Shown here piece after piece: positions 1 to 9,600 of a stretch of 64,000 nucleotides of DNA. Origin of the DNA: Blautia argi (lineage in GTDB: Bacteria; Bacillota; Clostridia; Lachnospirales; Lachnospiraceae); the NCBI RefSeq assembly GCF_003287895.1, contig NZ_CP030280.1, forward strand, positions 3,233,976 to 3,297,975, in the 5' to 3' direction. The notes below the pieces were generated by a model, which was given only the letters and a program-made list of their open reading frames with translations, ran no database searches and had not been told where the DNA came from. The position numbers and the translations under genes were made by a program. Positions within the stretch are counted from its first letter, which is position 1; each line of letters opens with the position of its first letter.

Positions 1-61
1 CTTTTTCAACTCTTTTAACTGCACCTGCACACCGCACCTCCATTTTCCTTTTTTCAAAAGT

Positions 62-1408
62 TTACGCCAACATTCCCGGCTGCTTCTCTGCCTTTCTCAT
101 AACCCAGAGATAATATGGAATTAACGGAATCAAGGCTGCAATCCACGCCGCCGGATCTGACATACAAACCTCTGCAAAGCCTGCATTTGCTGCTGCAATA
201 AACACAATGGCAGCACGGGCAATCAATTCAAACACACCGCCCATCATAGGCACAAAACCGTATCCCATACCCTGCAAGGCATTTCTGTAAAGAAAAATAC
301 TTCCAAGAAAAGGATATGCCCAGGCAACAATGTCAAAATAAATTTCCGCTGCATGAAGCACCTCAGTTTCCCCTGCATCAATAAAGATGAAAATCATATA
401 TTTTCCAAAGAAATGAATCACAAACATCAGCGCTACGCTGCACACCAGAATCATAACCTGTGTCAGGCGAACACCCTGTTTCACACGATCCATTTTTCCG
501 GCTCCCCGGTTCTGACCCACATAAGTGGCAATGGTAGCGCCAAAAGCCACAAACACGGTACAAATAATATTCTGTATCTTCCCTGCTGCTGAAAATCCCG
601 CCATATAAACAGCACCGTAGACATTGATTGCACCCTGTACAATAATTGTTCCAATAGCTGTAATAGAAAACTGCAGCCCCATGGGGATTCCCAGCCCCAA
701 AAGTTTCTTTATTGTAAGGAAAGAAAAACGGAAATCCTCTTTTCTCAGCCTCAAAACCGGAAATTTCTTAATTATGTAAACCAAACACAGCAATGCGGAA
801 ATTCCCTGTGCAATAACGGTTGCATAACCGCAGCCCTCTACACCCATATGGAAAACCACAATAAAAACAATATCCAGCACCACATTGAGAATAGCAGAAA
901 TAATCAGAAAATACAGTGGTGATTTACTGTCCCCCAAAGCTCTCAATACCGCAGCCAGCGCATTGTAAGCACAGGTCACTGCCAGTCCTGCATAAATAAT
1001 TGCCATATAGCCGCTGATGTCAGCCATAAGGTTTTCCGGCGCGTTCATCATTCGCAGAATCGGCTCATTTGCAATCAAAAGTCCGCCTGTCATAACCACT
1101 ACAAAGCCCACGCAGATGTAAACAGACATGGCAATAAAATGCCTCATTCTGTCTATTTTTCCTGCACCAAACCACTGGGCAACCCAGACCGAAAATCCGC
1201 TTGTCAGCCCATTCAGCCACCCGGTTACCAGAAAAATCAGAGAACCTGTGCTTCCGATAGCCGCCAAAGCGTCCACTCCCAGAAACTGTCCTGCAATAAT
1301 AGAATCCGCAATATTATAAAACTGCTGAAAAATATTTCCCAGACACATGGGAATCATAAACTGAATAATCAGCTTCAGCGGACTTCCCTTTGTCATATCA
1401 TTTGTCAT
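62..1408 (-). CDS. MATE family multidrug/cation efflux transporter
   Basis: A 448-residue, highly hydrophobic protein with about twelve predicted membrane helices. This is the normal length for the MATE family, whose members export cationic drugs or metabolites in exchange for Na+ or H+. The N-terminus (KGSPLKLIIQFMIPMCLGN, then QQFYNIADSIIAGQFLG) is the characteristic MATE first helix. A similar two-bundle pattern repeats in the second half (GLGIPMGLQFSITAIGT). It stands alone on the minus strand, divergent from the pilus-like operon, with about 155 bp between the starts. The substrate cannot be told from sequence. Family assignment is firm, the specific role is not. Confidence 0.93.
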   Translation of the reverse strand: MTNDMTKGSPLKLIIQFMIPMCLGNIFQQFYNIADSIIAGQFLGVDALAAIGSTGSLIFLVTGWLNGLTSGFSVWVAQWFGAGKIDRMRHFIAMSVYICVGFVVVMTGGLLIANEPILRMMNAPENLMADISGYMAIIYAGLAVTCAYNALAAVLRALGDSKSPLYFLIISAILNVVLDIVFIVVFHMGVEGCGYATVIAQGISALLCLVYIIKKFPVLRLRKEDFRFSFLTIKKLLGLGIPMGLQFSITAIGTIIVQGAINVYGAVYMAGFSAAGKIQNIICTVFVAFGATIATYVGQNRGAGKMDRVKQGVRLTQVMILVCSVALMFVIHFFGKYMIFIFIDAGETEVLHAAEIYFDIVAWAYPFLGSIFLYRNALQGMGYGFVPMMGGVFELIARAAIVFIAAANAGFAEVCMSDPAAWIAALIPLIPYYLWVMRKAEKQPGMLA

Positions 1409-1495
1409 GCTTTTTCTCCCCTTTGCTTCCTCTTTATACCTTTTATGTCCTTTCTATTCTATCCCATTTTTTCAAAAAATCAAGACATTTTCCTG

Positions 1496-1525
1496 TTGGA
1501 AAAATCTCCTGTACAGTGCTATACT
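1496..1525 (+). promoter_or_regulatory. Sigma-A-type promoter of the pilus-like operon
   Basis: A -35 box TTGGAA (1496-1501) and a -10 box TATACT (1520-1525) are separated by 18 bp. They lie about 40 bp upstream of the lipoprotein start at 1565, which has a good AAGGAG ribosome site. Confidence 0.6.
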
Positions 1526-1532
1526 TATTTCA

Positions 1533-1545
1533 TACAATAATTGTA
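1533..1545. promoter_or_regulatory. 13-bp palindrome just downstream of the -10 box
   Basis: TACAAT-A-ATTGTA is a perfect inverted repeat. It sits where transcription from the 1496-1525 promoter should start, so it is a plausible repressor operator for the seven-gene operon. No regulator can be assigned. Confidence 0.4.
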
Positions 1546-1564
1546 CAAATGAAGGAGTATCCCT

Positions 1565-2545
1565 ATGCACCTGAAACATTTTTTTGTGGGTTTCCTGGGA
1601 ACTTTCCGGCGTATGTTATCTCTGCTTCTGCTTCCCCTGCTTATGATGACAGGCTGCGGCGGCAGTGATGCTTCAAATGCGTCCTCTGAAAACACCCTGA
1701 ATGACCAGGCTCAGTCAAAAGCAGTACGGGACAGTACCCCCAATGTACTGACGCCTCAGGCTTCCGGCACTGTTCTCCTTGGCGCCGAACCTCTGGTCGC
1801 AGATATTTCCAATACTGACCAGGGGTATATTACAGTTCGGTACAACGGCAGCGCTGCCAAAGCCAATATACAGATTACCGGTTCTGACGGCATTACCTAT
1901 AAATATTTTCTCACCTCTTCCGATACCTGGGTGACATTTCCTCTCACCAGTGGCAGCGGAACCTATGAAATCGCAGGCTACGAAAATATTATGGACAACA
2001 AATATGCGTCCCTGTTTAAGGAATCCATAGAAGTCACACTGGAGAACGAACTTCTCCCCTTCCTTTATCCAAACCAGTATGTATTTTTCACACCTGAATC
2101 AAAGGCTGTGGAAAAAGCAGCAGAGCTGGTACAGAACTCCGCCTCTGACCTGGAGGCTGTGGAAGATATTTATCACTTTGTAATTGAAAATATTGCTTAT
2201 GATGAAAAAAAGGCAGAATCTGTGCAAACCGGCTATCTGCCGGATATTGACTCCACTCTGTCTGAAAAAACCGGCATCTGCTTTGATTATGCGTCCCTGA
2301 CTGCTGCTATGCTTCGCTCCCAGCAGATACCCGCAAAGCTGGAGATTGGCTATTCCGGAGATATTTATCATTCGTGGATCAGCGTATATATTGAAGACAT
2401 TGGCTGGATTGATAAAATGATTGAATTTACCGGAGATGCCTGGACAAGAATGGATCCTACCTTTGCCGCAGGCAATAACAACAGTAAAAAAGTTTTAAAA
2501 TATATCGGGGACGGTTCCAACTATACGCTGCAGTATACCCGTTAA
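1565..2545 (+). CDS. Transglutaminase-like domain lipoprotein
   Basis: A 326-residue protein with a lipoprotein signal. A hydrophobic stretch ends in the lipobox-like MMTGC near residue 35, so it is probably anchored to the outer face of the membrane. The C-terminal half carries a transglutaminase/protease-like core. The catalytic Cys lies in GICFDYASL, the His in YHSWISVY and the Asp in RMDPTF, the usual Cys-His-Asp order. The middle region (roughly residues 75-165) looks like a beta-rich binding domain. It is the first gene of a rightward operon, 36 bp before the PilC/GspF gene. The family includes peptidases and cross-linking enzymes, and the substrate here is unknown. Co-transcription with pilus-like genes suggests a surface-assembly role, which is inference. 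Confidence 0.85.
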   Translation: MHLKHFFVGFLGTFRRMLSLLLLPLLMMTGCGGSDASNASSENTLNDQAQSKAVRDSTPNVLTPQASGTVLLGAEPLVADISNTDQGYITVRYNGSAAKANIQITGSDGITYKYFLTSSDTWVTFPLTSGSGTYEIAGYENIMDNKYASLFKESIEVTLENELLPFLYPNQYVFFTPESKAVEKAAELVQNSASDLEAVEDIYHFVIENIAYDEKKAESVQTGYLPDIDSTLSEKTGICFDYASLTAAMLRSQQIPAKLEIGYSGDIYHSWISVYIEDIGWIDKMIEFTGDAWTRMDPTFAAGNNNSKKVLKYIGDGSNYTLQYTR

Positions 2546-2581
2546 TACCACTGTCCCGGAGATACAAAAGAAAGGAGATTT

Positions 2582-3619
2582 ATGAAACCTTTATCCAACA
2601 CTGAATTACATACCTTCTGCAGTCAGTTTGCCCTGATTCTCCGCTCCGGCATCTCCTCCCTGGAGGGAATTTCCATTATGCTGGATGATACGCCAAAGGG
2701 CAAAGGACATGACATTCTGGAAGCCCTGCAAAAAGAGGTAGAAGCCACAGGCAGCTTTGCCATGGCTGTGCAGTCTGTTTCTTGTTTTCCGCCTTATATG
2801 TGCAGCATGACAGAGCTGGGTGAACAGTCCGGACGTCTGGACGATGTTATGGAAAATCTGTCCCACCATTACCAGAGAGAAGACCAGCTTTCCAAAAGTA
2901 TCCGAAGCGCAGTTACTTATCCTCTGATTATGCTGGGTATGATGGCAGCCGTTATGCTGGTTCTGATTATCAAGGTTTTACCTGTATTTCAACAGGTATT
3001 TGAACAGCTTGGCATTGCCATGACCGGTTTTTCCGGCACGGTTTTGAAAATGGGCGCAGCTATGAACCGCTTCAGCGCAGTTTTTCTCATCTTGGCTCTG
3101 ATTCTGGCCTTCCTGATTTTTTATTTTCTCAGAAATCCCAAAGGACAAAAAGCCCTCAGCCGTTTTGCAGGACGCTTTGCCCTCACCCGCCATCTTTCTG
3201 AAAAGACAGCCTGTGCCAGATTTGCCAGCGGTATGTATCTGTGTCTTTCCAGCGGCCTGGACACAGAACAAAGCCTGGAAATGACCGCCCGGCTCATTGA
3301 ACACGCAGGTATCAGCAAAAAAATCAAAACCATACAGGACAATCTGACAGAAGGCATGCTCTTTGCGGAAGCCCTTGAAAGAGCCGACATTTTCTCCGGG
3401 CTGTATTCCCATATGGTAAACATTGGACTGAAAACCGGAGCTATAGATGAAGTTATGAAACAAATTGCAGAACAATATGACGAGGAAGTGGAAGACCAGA
3501 TGAATCGTCTGGTGGCAGGAATTGAACCCACTCTGGTTGCCATACTCTCCATTGCAGTGGGTATGATTCTGCTTTCTGTTATGCTGCCGCTCATGGGCAT
3601 TATGTCAAACATGGGCTGA
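2582..3619 (+). CDS. Type II secretion/type IV pilus platform protein (PilC/GspF family)
   Basis: A 345-residue inner-membrane platform protein. It has the family's duplicated cytoplasmic GspF domains, residues about 10-130 and 205-325. Each is followed by hydrophobic helices (MLGMMAAVMLVLIIKVLPVF; VAILSIAVGMILLSVMLPLM). The signature TELGEQSGRLDDVMENL occurs in the first repeat, and NIGLKTGAIDEVMKQIAEQY matches it in the second. GspF/PilC proteins couple the cytoplasmic ATPase to pilin or pseudopilin movement. Here the only ATPase gene is the PilT-like one at 5494. The start is supported by AAAGGAG at 2571-2577. The protein is slightly shorter than typical PilC (about 400 residues). Confidence 0.9.
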   Translation: MKPLSNTELHTFCSQFALILRSGISSLEGISIMLDDTPKGKGHDILEALQKEVEATGSFAMAVQSVSCFPPYMCSMTELGEQSGRLDDVMENLSHHYQREDQLSKSIRSAVTYPLIMLGMMAAVMLVLIIKVLPVFQQVFEQLGIAMTGFSGTVLKMGAAMNRFSAVFLILALILAFLIFYFLRNPKGQKALSRFAGRFALTRHLSEKTACARFASGMYLCLSSGLDTEQSLEMTARLIEHAGISKKIKTIQDNLTEGMLFAEALERADIFSGLYSHMVNIGLKTGAIDEVMKQIAEQYDEEVEDQMNRLVAGIEPTLVAILSIAVGMILLSVMLPLMGIMSNMG

Positions 3620-3635
3620 TAGGAGGAATGCTTGC

Positions 3636-3992
3636 ATGAACCGTTTCCAGAAAAAAAACAGATACTTCTACCTTCCCTCCTTTTTGTTGCCCGTTTTGCT
3701 TTTTATCACAATCCTGGCTGTTTTTCTTTTGGGGCTTTCTTCTGTATCCAAAACCGCCTCTTCGGAAGAGAAAAAACAGTTAGAAGCCTCTATCCGCCAG
3801 GGCGCTGTACAGTGTTATGCTCTGGAAGGTTTTTATCCGGACAGCCTGGCGTATCTGGAAGAACACTATGCTGTCCATTATAACAAAAAGAAATACATTG
3901 TTTCCTATGAAATTATCGGTTCAAATATGATGCCGGATATTCAGGTAATATCCAAAAAAACACCACAGAAAGAAACAGGAGGGCTTCCATGA
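3636..3992 (+). CDS. Small membrane-anchored pseudopilin-like protein
   Basis: A 118-residue protein with one N-terminal membrane helix (residues about 13-34) after a short basic segment, followed by a soluble domain. The segment VQCYALEGFYPDSLAYLEE is reminiscent of the C-terminal part of GspG-like pseudopilins. No clear G-[FLM]-xxx-E peptidase site is visible, so it may be an anchored accessory subunit rather than a processed pilin. AGGAGG lies nine bases before the ATG. It overlaps the next gene by 4 bp (ATGA), which supports translational coupling. Function is inferred mainly from operon position. Confidence 0.6.
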   Translation: MNRFQKKNRYFYLPSFLLPVLLFITILAVFLLGLSSVSKTASSEEKKQLEASIRQGAVQCYALEGFYPDSLAYLEEHYAVHYNKKKYIVSYEIIGSNMMPDIQVISKKTPQKETGGLP

Positions 3993-4486
3993 AGAAAAAA
4001 AATCATACCCATGTGACAGATGTACTTTTTACCCTGTCCCTGTTCTGTCTTTTCACTGCCTGCGCCTTTCTGGTAATCCTGATTGGAATACAGGTATACA
4101 AGACAACGGTTTCTGATTTGGAGGACAACTATTCTTCCAAAACCGCCCTTTCTTATGTAACAGAAAAGCTGAGGCAGCATGATTTTGCAGGTGGTGTTTC
4201 CGTAACCTCTCTGGAGGGGGAAACTGCCCTGGTACTGGCGGACGATGCAGAAGGGGAAACTTATCTCACCTACATATATCCCTATGAAAACGCTCTTTTT
4301 GAACTTTCTGCAAAAGAAGGCGCTGCTGTTTCCAGGGATATGGGGCAGGAAATCCTTCAGGTGCAGGATTTCTCCATTACGGATAAAGGCAATGGCTTCT
4401 TTGAGCTTTCCGCCTCTGACACCCATGAGAAAAACCTGACCTTTCTCTTCCATCTGCGAAGTGAAGTCCGTCAGTCTGATACCTGA
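3989..4486 (+). CDS. Small membrane protein of a pilus-like locus (DUF4860-like)
   Basis: A 165-residue protein with a basic N-terminus, one membrane helix (about residues 13-36, VLFTLSLFCLFTACAFLVIL) and an extracytoplasmic domain. It resembles the Lachnospiraceae proteins listed as DUF4860, which occur beside GspF and PilT genes. That identification is from memory and not checked. The size and topology fit a minor pseudopilin, but there is no canonical prepilin cleavage site. It overlaps the preceding gene by four bases and is followed after 17 bp by the next pseudopilin-like gene. Confidence 0.6.
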   Translation: MKKKNHTHVTDVLFTLSLFCLFTACAFLVILIGIQVYKTTVSDLEDNYSSKTALSYVTEKLRQHDFAGGVSVTSLEGETALVLADDAEGETYLTYIYPYENALFELSAKEGAAVSRDMGQEILQVQDFSITDKGNGFFELSASDTHEKNLTFLFHLRSEVRQSDT

Positions 4487-4503
4487 AAAGAAAGGATTAC
4501 TCT

Positions 4504-4977
4504 ATGAAACAGTTAAAAAATGCAAAATCCGGCCTGTTTCTCCTGGAACTGATTTTCGTTATTCTGTTCTTTTCTCTGGGAAGCGCGGTATGCATACAGG
4601 CATTCACAAAGGCGCATCTGACAAGCCAAAAGGCACAGGATTTAAGCTTTGCTTCTCTGAAAGCATCAGAAACAGCCTCTGTTTTGAAATATACAGACAA
4701 CACCTTAGAGTCTTTACGGGAATATTTCCCCCATATTCAGGAAAAAGACGGAAACTTTCTTGTCTTTTACAATCAGGATTATGAGGAATGTGAGGAAAAA
4801 GACCGTTTTTATACTCTGCACATCACACGAAAGACAGAATCCCATATGCAGACAGCCCGGATACAGATAACAAGACTGGATAATAAGACTTCTATATATC
4901 AGCTTTCTCTTCGTTTTCCCCTTTCTGAGGCAGAACCGGGAGAAAACAATATTTCCCTACAGGAGGCAGGCTCATGA
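4504..4977 (+). CDS. Type IV prepilin-like protein
   Basis: A 157-residue protein whose N-terminus fits a class-III (type IV prepilin) signal. A short basic leader MKQLKNAKSG is followed by LFLLE, a Gly at the cleavage site and Glu at +5, and then a long hydrophobic helix (LIFVILFFSLGSAVCIQAF). The rest is a soluble domain with no recognisable fold. It would be processed by a prepilin peptidase, but no peptidase gene is in the window. This is the only protein of the locus with a clear prepilin motif. It overlaps the next gene by 4 bp (ATGA). Confidence 0.7.
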   Translation: MKQLKNAKSGLFLLELIFVILFFSLGSAVCIQAFTKAHLTSQKAQDLSFASLKASETASVLKYTDNTLESLREYFPHIQEKDGNFLVFYNQDYEECEEKDRFYTLHITRKTESHMQTARIQITRLDNKTSIYQLSLRFPLSEAEPGENNISLQEAGS

Positions 4978-5468
4978 AAAAGAACAGAAGAAGTGTCATC
5001 AGTACAGGAACCGCTTCTCTGGTGCTGATTTTTTCTCTGCTGTGTATGCTGGCTTTTGCTGTACTTTCTCTTGTCAGCGCCCGAACCAACCTGCGTACCA
5101 GTCAGAAAAGTGCAGACCGAACCACTGCTTACTACGAAGCGGAAAATAAGGCAAATGATATTTTACTGAAAATCTCTCAGACCATTGAAAAGAATCTGGA
5201 CAGTGAAAACGAAACTGTCTTTTACGAGAATGTGAAGACAGAGCTGGATGGAAAAGACGGCATTTCCTTTTCTGATGCAGATAAGCTGGACTATCCAGTA
5301 GAAATGGCAGAACAGCAATTCCTTTCCGTATCTCTGCTTCTGTCCTTTGAACCATTGGAAAACGGAAAGCATTATACAATTACTTCCTGGAAAACCGGTT
5401 CTGACTATGAATGGAATCCGGATACCTCTCTTCCTCTTATGACAGAGGAGAATTTTCCGGAAGAATAA
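4974..5468 (+). CDS. Membrane-anchored minor pseudopilin-like protein (PilX/GspK-like topology)
   Basis: A 164-residue protein with an N-terminal hydrophobic helix (about residues 12-35) and a soluble domain containing ARTNLRTSQKSADRTTAYYEAENKAN. The run of short side chains followed by YYEAE(N/A) is the pattern seen in PilX/GspK-like minor pilins (compare A-A-x-xAYYxAEAG). It is the last small subunit gene before the ATPase, 25 bp away. The acidic C-terminus (EENFPEE) is unusual. Assignment rests on this motif plus context. Confidence 0.6.
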   Translation: MKKNRRSVISTGTASLVLIFSLLCMLAFAVLSLVSARTNLRTSQKSADRTTAYYEAENKANDILLKISQTIEKNLDSENETVFYENVKTELDGKDGISFSDADKLDYPVEMAEQQFLSVSLLLSFEPLENGKHYTITSWKTGSDYEWNPDTSLPLMTEENFPEE

Positions 5469-5493
5469 AGCGCATTTAGGAGGCATACAGGAT

Positions 5494-6555
5494 ATGAAAA
5501 TACTGGATTTTTTGACAGAAACGACAAACGCAGGCGCTGCTGACCTTTTCATTGTAGCAGGACGCCCTCTGTCCTATAAAAAGGGTGGAAAGATTCTCTG
5601 GCTGAACGAGGAACGCATTATGCCAGAACAGTCTGAATCGCTTATACGGGAAATTTATGAACTGGCTGACCATCGGGATATCAATAAGTTTCTGCACTGC
5701 GGCGATGATGATTTCTCCTTTGCAGTAAAGGGACTTTCCCGTTACCGTGTCAGCACTTATATGCAGCGCGGTTCTATGGCAGCAGTTATCCGTATTATTA
5801 CCTTTGACCTGCCGGATCCCTCTGCTCTTGGTATTCCGCCTCAGATTATCGGGCTTGGCAATCTGAAAAAAGGACTGGTTCTGGTAACCGGACCCGCCGG
5901 AAGCGGCAAATCAACCACTCTTGCCTGCATCATTAATGCGATTAACGAAACACAGGAAAAGCATATTATCACGCTGGAGGATCCTCTGGAATTTCTTCAC
6001 AGACATAAAAAAAGCATTGTCAGCCAGAGGGAAATCAGCTCAGATACAGAAAGCTATGTGGCTGCTCTGCGCGCCTCTTTACGACAAAGCCCTGATGTTA
6101 TCCTTTTAGGGGAAATGCGTGATTTTGAAACCATGTCCATTGCCATGACGGCTGCAGAAACCGGACATCTGGTGCTGTCTACCCTGCATACACTGGGAGC
6201 TGCCAATACCATTGACCGTATTATTGACGTCTTTCCTCCTAACCAGCAAAGACAGATTGCCGTACAGCTCTCTTCTGTTCTGCAGGCAGTGGTTTCCCAG
6301 CAGCTTATCCCTGCCTCAGACCAGACAGGTATGCATGCCGCCTTTGAGATGATGACTGCCACCCCGGCTGTCCGCAATATGATTCGGGAAAACAAAATTC
6401 CCCAGATTGACGGTCTGGTTTACTCCTCTTCCTCAGAAAATATGTTTTCCATGGACAACAGCCTGTTATCCTTATATAAATCCGGACGCATTTCAAAGGA
6501 AGATGCTCTGACTCATGCGGTGAATGCCGAAATGCTGAAGAGAAAATTGATGTAA
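5494..6555 (+). CDS. pilT: PilT-family twitching/retraction ATPase
   Basis: A 353-residue AAA-like secretion ATPase of normal PilT length. The N-terminal domain (residues 1-110) has the PilT-type GAADLFIVAGRPLSYKKGG. The Walker A motif is GPAGSGKSTT near residue 135. The Asp box follows, the Walker B is ILLGEMRDFETM near residue 205, and the His box is TLHTLGAANT. The AIRAS-like element reads AALRASLRQSPD. Known PilT proteins power pilus retraction. In some minimal systems a PilT-like enzyme may do both extension and retraction. No PilB/GspE gene accompanies it here. It is the last gene of the operon, followed by a strong bidirectional terminator. Confidence 0.92.
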   Translation: MKILDFLTETTNAGAADLFIVAGRPLSYKKGGKILWLNEERIMPEQSESLIREIYELADHRDINKFLHCGDDDFSFAVKGLSRYRVSTYMQRGSMAAVIRIITFDLPDPSALGIPPQIIGLGNLKKGLVLVTGPAGSGKSTTLACIINAINETQEKHIITLEDPLEFLHRHKKSIVSQREISSDTESYVAALRASLRQSPDVILLGEMRDFETMSIAMTAAETGHLVLSTLHTLGAANTIDRIIDVFPPNQQRQIAVQLSSVLQAVVSQQLIPASDQTGMHAAFEMMTATPAVRNMIRENKIPQIDGLVYSSSSENMFSMDNSLLSLYKSGRISKEDALTHAVNAEMLKRKLM

Positions 6556-6593
6556 GAGGCTTCTTCCCCTCACATAACAACAGACCGCCGCAC

Positions 6594-6634
6594 AAAACCG
6601 CTGCCAGAAATCCCATATCCCTGGCAGCGGTTTT
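6594..6634. terminator. Bidirectional intrinsic terminator between convergent operons
   Basis: A perfect 14-bp stem, AAAACCGCTGCCAG (6594-6607) with its complement at 6621-6634, encloses a 13-nt loop. It ends in A/T runs on both sides, between pilT and the leftward cyclic-di-GMP genes. Confidence 0.88.
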
Positions 6635-6649
6635 CGTGCAGCGGCCTCA

Positions 6650-9600
6650 TCATGAACTCAAGCCACATTCATCATAATAAGAAAACCTGTTTTTCCCCTT
6701 TTTCTTGCTTTCATACAGTGCTAAATCCGCTTTCTTAAGCCCCTCATCGTAAGAGAAATGCTCTCTTTCCAGAATACTGATTCCTGCACTGCAGGTCAGA
6801 GTCAGGTCTTTGATATTCTCCAAAGCTGCAAATAACTCCTTCATTCGTCTGTCCAGAATCTCCTTTGTAGTCACATTCTTAATAAAGACCAGAAATTCAT
6901 CTCCTCCCAGACGCCCGATAATATCTCTCCTGCGGAAGATCGCCATCAAAGTATCTGTCAGAACCTTTAATGCATAATCCCCTTTCATATGCCCGTATTC
7001 ATCATTAATCTTCTTAAAATTATCCAGATCCAGAATAATCAGACTTCCTCCTTCTGTTTCCCGGACATCGGTCATAAAGGACACAACTTCCTCCTTAAAG
7101 GCTCTCCTGTTATATACATTGGTAAGTGGATCCCTGTTTGCCTCTACCTCCTGTGCCAAAGACCGTCTCTTCTCTGCATCAATATTCTTCAGATACAGGA
7201 GTGCATACATATTACCTGAATATCCTTCCTGAAAAATATGCACCACCAGTTCTACCCAACATCTGGTTTTGTCTATAATCCGCTGAAAGCAATATTTATA
7301 AGTAGATTCGCCGTTTTTGTACCTGTCCTTCATAAAATCCACGTCCAGGCAGCGGCTGTATGCCTCCTGCTCCTCCTGTGAAACTGCTTCCTGCATATGC
7401 TTTTCCATTACCTCTGTAAAAGTCTTCTGGCTTCTGATGCACTCTTCCATATAGTCCGTCCAAAGACCGCCTGCTCTTTTCAGGTGTCCGCTCTCTACAT
7501 CTACCTCTGCATAAGCAATGGTTTCTCCAAGCACCACTTCATAAAAGTCCATTTTCCGCATGTACTCCAACTCCATTGCCCATTCCTGACTTGCCGGCTC
7601 TGCAAAAACCATAACTCTGTCCAGATCCTTTTCCTCTGTTCCCAGATACTGTATACACAGTTTAAACCACTCATATGCTCCTGTACTGGTTTTTAACAGC
7701 ATCTCCAGCTCTGGAAGTTCCTTCCTGCTTCCTATTTGAGAAAAAATCTCCCGAAATTTCTCTGCAAAATGAGGGTGAACAACCCCCTCCTCAATCCAAC
7801 AATCCGGGAATTTCCCCTCCCTGTCCGCTGTTCCTGCCAGTAGTCTGCGCTTTGTATGAAAACAAATACTGTGGGTCTTTCTATTATATTCAAACGAATC
7901 CATGTTACTTCTTTCCGGAATAAATTTAAGCTTCTCTATATTGCTGATAATCCGGTGGTGTCCCTCCAGACAAATCATTCCTTCTGAATCTTCAACACGG
8001 ACACCCAGACATCTGACCTGCACTTCTCCCTTGCTGGGATGCTTCCAGATATACTCCACTTCTACAGGCTGTCTGGTTTCCATCATCTTCTTTATTGTAT
8101 AATGAATATGCGGATAATATCTCTCCTGAATCCTTCCGTACCAGTGCTGATAACACGCTTCCGGTGTTGGTTTTCCCTCCAGTCCCATAACCTCCAGCAT
8201 AACCTGGTCTGCATACATTTCATACCGTTCATTTTTAGGGTCTATACGAATAGCCCACAGTCCTATGCTGGCGTTTCTCATAATATTCACAAGCTGACTT
8301 TTGGAACAAAGCACTCCATAATATTTCTGGGTTTCATCTACATTTAAATAGAAAAATCTTTCTTCCTGCTTTTTTCTATCCTTGTAGGCCTGACTTCCCA
8401 CATGCAGATATACCTCTTCAAACTGCTCGTTTGGATAAGGTTTTGCAAATAAAAAGCCCTGCAGAACATCTGGCTGCAGCTCCATCAGACAGGCAAGCTC
8501 TTCTTCTGTTTCCACACCCTCACAGCATACCTGAATATGTACGCTGTGTGCCAGTTCAATCATATTTCGAAGAAGCTGATAATTATAACTGCTGTTCTGA
8601 ATCTGCTTTACAAAACAGCGGTCAATTTTTGTTTCATCAACCTTAATACTTTTCAGATAACTTAAGCTGGAGTATCCGGTTCCAAAATCATCAATGGCAA
8701 TCTTAATCCCATGCTGTTTCCACTGATAAAAAATCTGGTTAAAATATTCATAATCCTGAAGCTGTATACTCTCTGTAACCTCCAGGGTCAAAACCTCTCC
8801 CGGAAGCCCTGCCTTTTCCAGAACCTGCAGGACTTCCCGGGCAATATCCTTTTGTTTTAGCTGAACATAGGAAATATTCACATTAATATGAAAATGCGGA
8901 ATCTTTTCCCGCCACTTTCTGCACTGCAGAAGCGCTGTTTCCAACACCCATGCCCCCACCTGACAGATAAGCCCCGTTTCTTCCAGAACAGGGATAAACT
9001 CTGCCGGACTTACCTCCCCTCTTGTGGGAGAACGGAAACGAAGCAGAGCTTCTGCGCCAAACAGGGTAAAGGTCTGTCCCTGCACCTGAGGCTGGTAACA
9101 TAAGTAAAAACCCTGAAAATCATGATGAATGGATTCCTGCATTTCTTCCAGAATCTCAATCTTCATTTTCCGTTTTTCATAATCATCAATAGAAAAGAAG
9201 ATCAGCTTGTTCTTTCCGTTTTTCTTTGCATTGTCCAGCGTATTCTCTGCATACTGATAAAGAATACTTCCGTCCTTGATAGAATCCCTGTCATACAGCA
9301 CAGCACCTCCCGACACTCTGCAATAGGATTCTACTTCCTCCTGCACCTGATGGTACAGTTCTTCTGTTTTTTCTTTCGTATAATCTGTCAGAATAAGAGC
9401 AAAGCAATCTCCATTCAGACGATAGACAAGCGATGGCAGCACTCTTACCTTTTCCAGGACTGATGCCAGATTTACCAAAACCTGATTTCCATAAGGCCTT
9501 CCGTATTTGATATTGATATTTTTAAAATCATCAACTCCAAGTATCAGCAGACACCCTGTTTCCCCTTTCTTCAGACAGCACTCCAAGTCCTCCATAAACT

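Noticed and set aside
3632..3883. Second reading frame of about 80 codons overlapping the small pseudopilin-like gene
   Set aside because: It overlaps the gene with AGGAGG and the membrane helix in another frame and has no family-like sequence.
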